Origin: an uncultured Clostridia bacterium
GTDB lineage: Bacteria > Bacillota > Clostridia > Lachnospirales > CAG-274
NCBI GenBank assembly: GCA_944381435.1
Contig: CALWLD010000027.1
Coordinates: 1-32,622 of the forward strand
Length of the DNA: 32,622 nucleotides
Reading direction: 5' to 3'
Shown here in pieces: positions 25,873 to 32,622 of the stretch (the first letter of the stretch is position 1; each line of letters starts with the position of its first letter). The notes under the pieces are model-generated. The model saw nothing but the letters and a program-made list of their open reading frames with translations, was not told where the DNA came from and searched no databases. The translations under genes and the position numbers were made by a program.

Positions 25873-26868
25873 CTAAATCTCTTTTACAGATTGCCTTATA
25901 ATAATATTCCCAGGGATAATTGAATTTTCAACCTTGTTATTATTATTTTTTATTTTTTTTAATATATTATTGACACATCTTTTAGCCATTTTGTTTATAT
26001 CTATTTTAATTGTTGTAATAGGTGGAGTAGAAATCTTTGCGTGTATATCATCATCAAAGCCTACTATAGAAACATCTTCAGGCACTCTTATACCCATTTT
26101 ATCTAAATATCTTATAAAATAATAAGCTGTTTTATCGCTATTACAAACAAATGCTGTAGGCAAATCTTTAGGAAGTTTAAAATCTAAAAATGCCCCTTTT
26201 GAATCTCTATCATCTATTATTAAATTTTTATCTATTTCAATATTAGCTTCTAACAAAGCTTTAGAATACCCTAAATATCTATCTAATATACTTCTATTAG
26301 CATATATATTACCTACATATCCTATAGTTTTATGCCCTTTTTCTATAAGGTAGTTTGTTATTGCATAAGAGCTGTAAATGTTATCTCCTATTATAGAATC
26401 TACTAAAAAGTGTCTATCATAAAAATCCAAAAATATAACGGGTATATCTTGCTCGCAAATAACTTTAATATAGCTTTCTTCCATTTGCCCTAATATTATT
26501 ATGCCATCTACCTTTTTATCTAAAATAATGTTAGGTATAACGTTTTCTAGCTCTTTGTTTCTATCTATAACCTCTAAAAGTGCATAAAAATTATTATCAC
26601 CTAAGTATTTTACAATGTTGTTGTAAATGGTAAAATAAAAGGAATTTTCTGCATCCATATATTTTTGTGCTACAATAACACCTATGTTGTAGTTAAAGCT
26701 ATCCTCTTTGTTATTTTTAATTTTATAACCCATATTGTTAGCTAATTCTTTTATCTTATCTCTTAGCTCATCGCTAACCCCTTGTTTGTTAGCTAACGCT
26801 TTAGAAACTGTAACTATGCTTATATTTAGCTTTTCTGCAATGTCTTTCATTTTTACATTTTTGCTCAC
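25873..26868 (-). CDS. LacI family transcriptional regulator
   Basis: The protein is a 331-residue LacI/GalR-type regulator. The helix-turn-helix and hinge are in KMKDIAEKLNISIVTVSKAL and ANKQGVSDELRDKIKELANN (residues 6-45). The ligand-binding domain follows, with the family markers DGIIILGQ, YLIEKGHKTIGYVGN, RYLGYSKAL, PTAFVCNSDKTAYY and SIVGFDDD then STPPITTI. The ligand is probably a sugar or related small molecule but cannot be read. The start is GTG with GGGGTGG just upstream. It diverges from asnB, so autoregulation and control of asnB are plausible but unproven. Confidence 0.92.
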   Translation of the reverse strand: MSKNVKMKDIAEKLNISIVTVSKALANKQGVSDELRDKIKELANNMGYKIKNNKEDSFNYNIGVIVAQKYMDAENSFYFTIYNNIVKYLGDNNFYALLEVIDRNKELENVIPNIILDKKVDGIIILGQMEESYIKVICEQDIPVIFLDFYDRHFLVDSIIGDNIYSSYAITNYLIEKGHKTIGYVGNIYANRSILDRYLGYSKALLEANIEIDKNLIIDDRDSKGAFLDFKLPKDLPTAFVCNSDKTAYYFIRYLDKMGIRVPEDVSIVGFDDDIHAKISTPPITTIKIDINKMAKRCVNNILKKIKNNNNKVENSIIPGNIIIRQSVKEI

Positions 26869-26894
26869 AAAACCACCCCTTCAAACTATTTTTT

Positions 26895-26924
26895 ATTATA
26901 TCAAATTTTACTAAAATAAGTCAA
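26895..26924 (-). promoter_or_regulatory. Promoter of the LacI-type regulator with a palindrome inside
   Basis: Minus-strand TTGACT (26919-26924), 18-base spacer, TATAAT (26895-26900). The spacer holds ATTTTA-C-TAAAAT (26905-26917), a perfect 13-base inverted repeat that could be an operator. It lacks the central CG common in LacI-family sites. AATAATATTAT also occurs twice nearby, at 26923 and 26951. Confidence 0.5.
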
Positions 26925-27008
26925 TAATATTATAAAAATTTATTAAAATTAATAATATTATTTATTTTGTGCTAATATATTATTATAAAATATAGAAGGA
27001 GATTTATT

Positions 27009-28862
27009 ATGTGTGGAATATCTGGCTTTATAAATTTTAATAAAGATTTTTTAGAAAATGAGCATTTTTTTAAAAATGTTTTAGATGATATGAGAAAATC
27101 TTTAAGAAGAAGAGGTGATGATGCTAAGGGACTTTTCTTAAACAATCATTTTGGAGCTTCTCACGCTAGGCTATCTATAAGAGATTTAAGTGAAAATGGT
27201 AACCAACCAATGGTTAAAGAAGTTAATAACAACAAATATATCATTGTATATAACGGTGAAATATATAATGTAGATGAAATAAAAAAAGACTTAAGCTTAA
27301 AAGGATATAAATTTACAACAAAAACAGATACAGAAGCTATATTATATTTATTTATAGAATATAAAGAAAAATGTGTTGATTTTTTAAACGGTATATTTGC
27401 TTTTTCTGTATACGACACTAACAATAAATGTGCTTATTTATTTAGAGACCGTGTTGGTATAAAACCTTTATTTTATTCTATAAAAGACAACAATTTAGTT
27501 TTTGCATCAGAGCCTAAAGCTATTTTTAATTTTCCATCTATGGAACCTAAAATAAATTTAGAAAGCTTAAAGCAGATTTTAGGGTTAGGGCCTGCTAGGA
27601 TAGAAGGAAAAGGCGTTTTTGAAAATTTATATGAAATAAAACCAGGACATTTTGCTATCTTCAATGAATATGGCTTTAAAGAAATGCCCTACTGGGAATT
27701 AAAAAGTAAAAAACATACAGATAGCTATGAAGAAACTGTAGAAAAAGTATCTTATCTTGTAAGAGATGCTATCGAAAAACAGCTTGTATCTGATGTAGAA
27801 ATATGTACATTTTTATCTGGAGGGATAGATTCTAGCATAGTTACTGCTGTTTCTTCTAATTACCTAAATAAATTTAATAAAAAATTAAATACATTTTCTT
27901 TTGATTTTAAAGAAAATGACATATATTTTAAATCTAACAGCTTTCAACCTGAAAGAGACCGTCCTTATGTAGATATTATGTTAGATAATTATAACTTAAA
28001 TCATACTTATTTAGAATGTGATGAAGAAAATCTTATAGAGTTGTTATATAAAGCTGTAGATGCTAAAGATTTACCTGGTATGGCAGACGTAGATGCTTCT
28101 ATGCTATATTTTTGCTCTTTAGTTGCAAAGAAAAATAAAGTTGCTTTAACAGGAGAATGTGCAGATGAAATATTTGGTGGTTATCCTTGGTTTTATAGAG
28201 AAGATTTATTAAATAGTAACACTTTCCCTTGGGCTAAAAATATGGAAACTAGAGAATTATTTTTAAATAAAGATTTAAAAAACTCTTTAAATTTAAAAGA
28301 TTATTCTAGGGAATATTATGAAAAATCTATAAAAAACACACCTTATTTAGATGGTGAAACAAAGGAAGAATGTAAACGTAGAGAAATTTCTTATTTAAAT
28401 ATAAAATGGTTTATGTCCACCCTTCTTGAAAGAATGGACAGAATGAGTATGTATAGCTCGCTAGAAGCTCGTGTTCCTTTTGCCGACCATAGAATAATAG
28501 AATATTTATGGAATGTTCCTTGGGATATGAAATATAAAAACGGTGTAGAAAAAAGCTTACTCCGTGAAGCAACAAAAGATTTATTACCAGATAAACTTTT
28601 AAACCGTAAAAAAAGCCCTTATCCTAAAACATATAACCCTAACTACGAAAAACTTTTAATAAATGAGCTTACTTCTATTGTAAATAATAACAATTCACCT
28701 ATTAATGATTTAATAGATAAAAACAAAATTTTAGATTTTATAAAAGAGCCTACAAACTATGATAAACCTTGGTTTGGACAGTTAATGTCAGGGCCTCAGC
28801 TTATGGCATATTTTATACAAATAAACTATTGGTTAAATAAATATTCTTTAAATATAAAATAA
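27009..28862 (+). CDS. asnB: Asparagine synthetase, glutamine-hydrolysing
   Basis: The enzyme converts aspartate, glutamine and ATP to asparagine. The N-terminal Cys2 nucleophile (MCGISGF) is exposed after Met removal. The glutaminase domain (about 2-210) has RRRGDDAKG, SHARLSIRDL, YNGEIYN and KTDTEAI. The synthetase domain has the ATP pyrophosphatase loop FLSGGIDSS, then LTGECADEIFGGYPWF and LEARVPFADHRIIEYLW. The 617 residues fit AsnB/AsnO proteins of Bacillota. AAGGAG precedes the ATG. It is monocistronic, divergent from the LacI-type regulator. No clear -35/-10 pair was found; TTTATT and TATAAA spaced 17 (26961-26989) is the best candidate. Confidence 0.94.
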   Translation: MCGISGFINFNKDFLENEHFFKNVLDDMRKSLRRRGDDAKGLFLNNHFGASHARLSIRDLSENGNQPMVKEVNNNKYIIVYNGEIYNVDEIKKDLSLKGYKFTTKTDTEAILYLFIEYKEKCVDFLNGIFAFSVYDTNNKCAYLFRDRVGIKPLFYSIKDNNLVFASEPKAIFNFPSMEPKINLESLKQILGLGPARIEGKGVFENLYEIKPGHFAIFNEYGFKEMPYWELKSKKHTDSYEETVEKVSYLVRDAIEKQLVSDVEICTFLSGGIDSSIVTAVSSNYLNKFNKKLNTFSFDFKENDIYFKSNSFQPERDRPYVDIMLDNYNLNHTYLECDEENLIELLYKAVDAKDLPGMADVDASMLYFCSLVAKKNKVALTGECADEIFGGYPWFYREDLLNSNTFPWAKNMETRELFLNKDLKNSLNLKDYSREYYEKSIKNTPYLDGETKEECKRREISYLNIKWFMSTLLERMDRMSMYSSLEARVPFADHRIIEYLWNVPWDMKYKNGVEKSLLREATKDLLPDKLLNRKKSPYPKTYNPNYEKLLINELTSIVNNNNSPINDLIDKNKILDFIKEPTNYDKPWFGQLMSGPQLMAYFIQINYWLNKYSLNIK

Positions 28863-28893
28863 TTTTTAATAAATATTTCTAAACTTAATTAAT

Positions 28894-28921
28894 CCATTTT
28901 TTAATATTTACTAAAAAATGG
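28894..28921 (+). repeat. Inverted repeat downstream of asnB
   Basis: CCATTTTTTA (28894-28903) pairs with TAAAAAATGG (28912-28921) around an 8-base loop, 32 bases past asnB. No T-tract follows directly, so it may be an mRNA 3'-end stabiliser or weak terminator. The rest of 28922-29059 shows no gene. Confidence 0.4.
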
Positions 28922-29059
28922 TAATAATCAATTTTTTAAACACTTTGTGTTCAAAAACAGGCACTCCTAAAATTTTTTTCCATTAAAGTTTAATACAAAA
29001 CCCCGTATATAAATTTTAATGAAGAAAAATTAAGTCGTACCTTAATTGTAATAAATAAC

Positions 29060-29113
29060 AATATAAAATATAAGGATATGATAAATATTTATCATATCCT
29101 TATATTTTATATT
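29060..29113. terminator. 54-bp perfect palindrome, bidirectional terminator
   Basis: Twenty-seven bases (29060-29086) are followed directly by their exact complement (29087-29113), centred on AAATATTT. The GC-containing core is AAGGATATGAT. A/T-rich outer arms give T-rich ends on both strands. It lies between convergent asnB and the small membrane protein gene and overlaps the stop codon of the latter. Confidence 0.8.
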
Positions 29114-29636
29114 AATTATGGTTTGGATTTGTAAAAACTACTACTTCCTTTTTTTGTAAATAAGATATTATAATAGCTAATATAGTTATAATAACAGCTG
29201 CTATCATAACTATAGTTAAAACTTTAACTCCTAAATAATAACCAAGATATATAAAAGGTATAAAAATAGTACGTACTCTAGCACGGTCTATAGAACCTGT
29301 TTGAAGAGCAATAGATAAGCCACATACAAATAAAACAATAGCTAATCCCCAAAGCCAGTTTTTACTACATTGAATTAGTGAACGTGTTTCAAAACTTTCA
29401 CGCATTTTACAACCTTTTAATATTTCATCTATAATAGGTGTTTCTTCCTTTAGCACAGTTACTTCTCTTTTTAATTTTTTACCATTATATAAAAAGTTTA
29501 TAAGGTATGTGCTAGATGATGTATCTTTTTTAAAATAAATAACATCACTATATTCTACAGGATTTGGTAGTTCTTTAATTCTAAAATCTGTAGATGTAAA
29601 AATGTAATCATTGTTCTCCACTTTAATTTCTGACAT
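29112..29636 (-). CDS. Hypothetical membrane protein
   Basis: No family is recognised. The 174 residues have a soluble N-terminal part (1-92) that looks strand-rich, with paired segments such as DYIFTSTDFRIKEL and STYLINFLYNGKKLKREVTV. Three hydrophobic segments follow at about 94-112, 122-138 and 139-161. A charged linker with IDRARVR lies between the first two. The start has AGGAAGGAG 6 bases upstream and a good promoter (29693-29721). There is no signal peptide, so the N-terminal domain is likely cytoplasmic. It is flanked by asnB and sbcC with no obvious functional link. Confidence 0.75.
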   Translation of the reverse strand: MSEIKVENNDYIFTSTDFRIKELPNPVEYSDVIYFKKDTSSSTYLINFLYNGKKLKREVTVLKEETPIIDEILKGCKMRESFETRSLIQCSKNWLWGLAIVLFVCGLSIALQTGSIDRARVRTIFIPFIYLGYYLGVKVLTIVMIAAVIITILAIIISYLQKKEVVVFTNPNHN

Positions 29637-29692
29637 AGTTATACTCCTTCCTCTTAATATTTATATAAATGACTTAAAATATAAGCATTTTG

Positions 29693-29721
29693 ATTTTAAC
29701 ATATCTTTACTGTAAAATCAA
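29693..29721 (-). promoter_or_regulatory. Promoter of the hypothetical membrane protein gene
   Basis: Minus-strand TTGATT (29716-29721), 17-base spacer and TAAAAT (29693-29698). It shows the gene is transcribed separately from sbcC. Confidence 0.6.
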
Positions 29722-29824
29722 TAGTTATGTAATAAATTGTCATATTAATGTTATAATTTATTTGTATTTATATATTTATATATGTTAGCCTTTATATAAT
29801 GATGTTTTTAATAATATAACCTTG

Positions 29825-32622
29825 TTACATATTTATTTTTGCACCATTTTCATCTTTAGTAACTATTATTTTATTTTGAATTCTATTTTTTATTTCCTCA
29901 ACGTGAGTGATAATTCCTACATTTATGTTGCTAGTTTGTAGCTGTTCTAAAGTATTTATAACGGTATCTAAAACGTTGTTATCTAACGTACCAAAGCCTT
30001 CATCTAGGAAAAATACCTCTAAAGGTGCTTTATTCTTTAATTGTATTTTACTAGATAAAGATAAGGCAAGGCTTAAAGATGCCATAAAAACTTCACCACC
30101 AGATAAACTTCTAGGGCTTCTTATTATTCCACCATTGTAATGGTCTTTTATAACAAAGTTATTTTCTACAAGCTCTAAAGAGAATTTACTTTGGCTCATA
30201 TAAAAAAGCCTTTTGCTTGCATCAAAAACAATATGCTTTAAATATCTATTAGCTACATATTCTAAAAAAGTTCCATTTTTACCCTTATTCAAATCTGAAA
30301 GCTCTTTTAATATATCTAACTTTTTATCTTCTTCTTTTATTATTTTTATAGTGCTTTCCACCTTTTCAAAAGCTTCTTTCTTTTTAGCTATATTTATTTT
30401 TAATGTTGTTATATCTTCTATAAGCTTGCTATTTATGTTTTCTATTTCTAATTTTTTAATAGATAAGCTTTCAATATTTTCTTTTAAATCATCAATATTA
30501 ATATACATATATTCTATGTCTATATCTTTAAGATTTTCTTTTAAGCTTTTTATATTATAGGTGTAATCATCTGTTTTTTCTTTATAGCTTTTTACTTTTT
30601 CTTCAAAATACGCCTTTTTATCTTTATTGTTATAGCTTTCTAAAGCCTCATCTTTATTTGAAAAACTACTTTTTTCTATAAAATGATTAACATAAATATT
30701 CTTTTTATCAATATTTTCATTGTTTATTTTAATTTTTAATAAACTATCATTTATTTCCTTTTCTAGTTTATTTTTTTCATCTAGTATTTTATCAAATTTA
30801 TTTTTAGCATCTTTTTCATTTAATAAAATATTGTTTATTTCTTTTTCTAAAGCCATTATATATTCTTTTTCATCTTTATCCTTACATAAATTTTTTATTT
30901 TAATATTTATGTCTTTTATATTCTCTTGTTTTTCTTGTTCTTTAGCTTTTAAGGTTATTTCTTCTTTTTCTATATTATTAAATTGTTCTAAAATATTTGA
31001 GCTTTCTTCTTCAATTTTATGTATTTGCTTATTAAACTGTAAATATTTATTGTTATTTTCATTTATTATTTTTTCTATATTTAAAATATTTTCATATTGA
31101 GAAGATAAGTCTTTTTTTATAATATTTTCATATTTATTTTTTATATTAAGCAATGCTTTGTTATTTTCTTCTAGCTTTATTTCTTCCTCATTTTTTAAAA
31201 CTTTAACATTATCGTTTTTAGTATTTACAATGTTTAAATTTTCCTTAAATTTGTTTAATTCATTTTCATAAGAATATAATTTTTCTAATATTTTATCTTC
31301 TATTATAAAATTATTATCTATATCATCAAAACTAGCTATGCTATAATTTTTAGCAACAATTTTAATATTTTCTATATTTTTATATAGTGTATTAATTTCT
31401 AAATTTAAGTTATTTATATAAGCTATATTATCTTTTATTTTTTCTTCTTTTACCTTTTTATCTTTGTTTAAGCTAGAAGCTATATTATTTAAAATAACTT
31501 GCACAGGACTTGGGTGATTTTTAGACCCACAAATAGGACAAGGCTTATTTTCTTGTAAAGATTTAACCAAATCTTGTACAACTTCTTTATTTTCTTGTAT
31601 TTTTATTTGTATATTAAGCATTTCTATTTCTTCTTCTAGCTTAATATTTTCTTTTTTCTTATCTTCACTTATTTTTTCTTTTTCTTTTATTTTATCTTCT
31701 AGGTTATTTATATTACTTACAATAGATTTTGTTATTGTATGCTCTGTACTATTAATATTTTTTGTTATTATTTTTATATTTTCTTCATTTTCTTTTATTT
31801 TCTCATTATAGATTAATAAATTTTTATCTATTTCATCTATTTTATCTTTTAAATCTATTGCATTTTTTAAATCTTCTTTAAGTTGATTATTTATTTTATT
31901 TTCTTCGTTAAATTTTAGTATGTTTTCTATTTCCCTTTTTAATTCTTGCTTTTTATTTTCTATAAATATTTTTTCTTTTTTATATTTTTCTTTTTCTAAT
32001 AATATAATTTTTATTCTATCATTTATAAATTTTATATCATCTTGTATATTTTCTTTTTCTTCTATATATTTTAATAAGTCTTCTCTTGTTTTATCTAATT
32101 TAGGCTTGTCCTCTTCTTTTTTAGCTTTATAGATATTGTATTCTTCTTCTATAAATTTAAAATCATTTTCTATATTTTTAAATTTGTTTTTTAATATATC
32201 TAAATTAGATGAAATACTAACATTTTCTTCTTTTAAAGTATCAAGCTCTATTATGTGAGCCCCTATATTTTCTGCCTCTATTATAAAGTTTAAATTTTTT
32301 TCAAAATTTAAAACCGTATCTTTATAAGGTTCTAATTCTTTTAGTTTTTCTTCGTAAAAACATAATTTTTCTTTTAAGTTTAAAATATTTATAAAATATT
32401 TTTCATTATTTTCTATATTTTCTTTTTCTCGTTTTATTTTGTTTAAGTTTTCTTCTTTTTCTATAAGGCTAGCCTTGTCTTCTTCTATAGTTTCATAAGA
32501 TATATCTTTATATATCTCTATATCTCTTTTTAAATTATTTACTATATTTTCTTGAAATAATTTTTTTTTTTTTTTTTTATTTTTTAATTTATTACCATAT
32601 TTTTCTAGTCTAAATATACGTT
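29825..32622 (-). CDS. sbcC: Exonuclease SbcC (Rad50-like), partial: 5' end beyond the window
   Basis: SbcC is the ATPase/coiled-coil subunit of the SbcCD nuclease, which cuts hairpins and processes DNA ends. An ATG occurs at 31621, but the same frame has no stop from there to the window edge, and the upstream part is clearly coiled coil, so the gene continues past 32622. About 932 codons are present; the N-terminal Walker A part is missing. Features are long Lys/Glu/Asn-rich coiled coils on both sides of the zinc hook PCPICGSKNHP, the ABC signature SLSGGEVFMASLSLALSLS, and Walker B EVFFLDEGFGTLD with the D-loop and THVEEI switch His. An 18-base T run (32561-32578, A18 in the coding strand) encodes six Lys in frame. 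sbcD would be expected upstream, outside the window. Confidence 0.95.
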   Translation of the reverse strand, partial: RIFRLEKYGNKLKNKKKKKKLFQENIVNNLKRDIEIYKDISYETIEEDKASLIEKEENLNKIKREKENIENNEKYFINILNLKEKLCFYEEKLKELEPYKDTVLNFEKNLNFIIEAENIGAHIIELDTLKEENVSISSNLDILKNKFKNIENDFKFIEEEYNIYKAKKEEDKPKLDKTREDLLKYIEEKENIQDDIKFINDRIKIILLEKEKYKKEKIFIENKKQELKREIENILKFNEENKINNQLKEDLKNAIDLKDKIDEIDKNLLIYNEKIKENEENIKIITKNINSTEHTITKSIVSNINNLEDKIKEKEKISEDKKKENIKLEEEIEMLNIQIKIQENKEVVQDLVKSLQENKPCPICGSKNHPSPVQVILNNIASSLNKDKKVKEEKIKDNIAYINNLNLEINTLYKNIENIKIVAKNYSIASFDDIDNNFIIEDKILEKLYSYENELNKFKENLNIVNTKNDNVKVLKNEEEIKLEENNKALLNIKNKYENIIKKDLSSQYENILNIEKIINENNNKYLQFNKQIHKIEEESSNILEQFNNIEKEEITLKAKEQEKQENIKDINIKIKNLCKDKDEKEYIMALEKEINNILLNEKDAKNKFDKILDEKNKLEKEINDSLLKIKINNENIDKKNIYVNHFIEKSSFSNKDEALESYNNKDKKAYFEEKVKSYKEKTDDYTYNIKSLKENLKDIDIEYMYINIDDLKENIESLSIKKLEIENINSKLIEDITTLKINIAKKKEAFEKVESTIKIIKEEDKKLDILKELSDLNKGKNGTFLEYVANRYLKHIVFDASKRLFYMSQSKFSLELVENNFVIKDHYNGGIIRSPRSLSGGEVFMASLSLALSLSSKIQLKNKAPLEVFFLDEGFGTLDNNVLDTVINTLEQLQTSNINVGIITHVEEIKNRIQNKIIVTKDENGAKINM
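32561..32578. repeat. 18-base homopolymer in sbcC
   Basis: Eighteen consecutive T on the plus strand, read as six AAA lysine codons on the minus strand within the first coiled-coil arm of SbcC. It is in frame in this sequence. Confidence 0.9.

Noticed and set aside
31619-31621. ATG at 31621 as the sbcC start
   Set aside because: It lies just before the zinc hook, has no ribosome site, and the frame stays open with coiled-coil coding to the window edge.

Overview
The window is very AT-rich DNA from a low-GC, Gram-positive-type bacterium (Bacillota, most likely class Clostridia). The evidence is a PolC-type replicative polymerase with an internal proofreading domain, MraZ and a PASTA-bearing class B penicillin-binding protein, YlxM next to Ffh, AGGAGG-type ribosome binding sites, and the gene order uppS-cdsA-dxr-rseP-ispG-polC. 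The species cannot be named from sequence alone.

Layout. Bases 1-1400 hold a C-terminally shortened polysaccharide deacetylase and a GNAT acetyltransferase (both minus strand). Bases 1435-4216 are plus strand: a small SANT/Myb-like DNA-binding protein, then the ylxM-ffh-rpsP-khpA operon with a consensus promoter and a strong terminator. Bases 4313-8744 (minus) are the start of a division/cell-wall cluster, mraZ-rsmH-ftsL-pbp. Its promoter is followed by five TGGT boxes, the likely MraZ operator. Divergent from it is a FliK-like gene (8833-10371) with a good sigma-28 promoter and a TTG start.

Immediately after that gene comes a compact cassette (10372-11452): a perfect consensus promoter, a structured leader RNA of about 140 nt ending in a terminator-like hairpin, an Abi_2/AbiF-like HEPN protein, and a terminator. 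This is the most interesting part of the window. It fits a toxin with an RNA antitoxin of the AbiF kind, the family proposed to be ancestral to Cas13.

Bases 11456-25786 are all minus strand: a secreted 5'-nucleotidase, MTA/SAH nucleosidase, polC, ispG, rseP, dxr, cdsA, uppS and rnr. The set links isoprenoid precursor synthesis (Dxr, IspG), undecaprenyl carrier (UppS) and phospholipid synthesis (CdsA) with DNA replication and RNA decay. A LacI-type regulator (minus) and asparagine synthetase (plus) diverge at about 26.9 kb. A 54-bp perfect palindrome closes asnB and a small membrane protein gene. The right end is a large 3' part of sbcC (minus) that runs off the window and carries an 18-base homopolymer in frame.

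No rRNA, tRNA, CRISPR array, transposase, integrase or prophage gene was found. No intergenic gap exceeds 300 bases.
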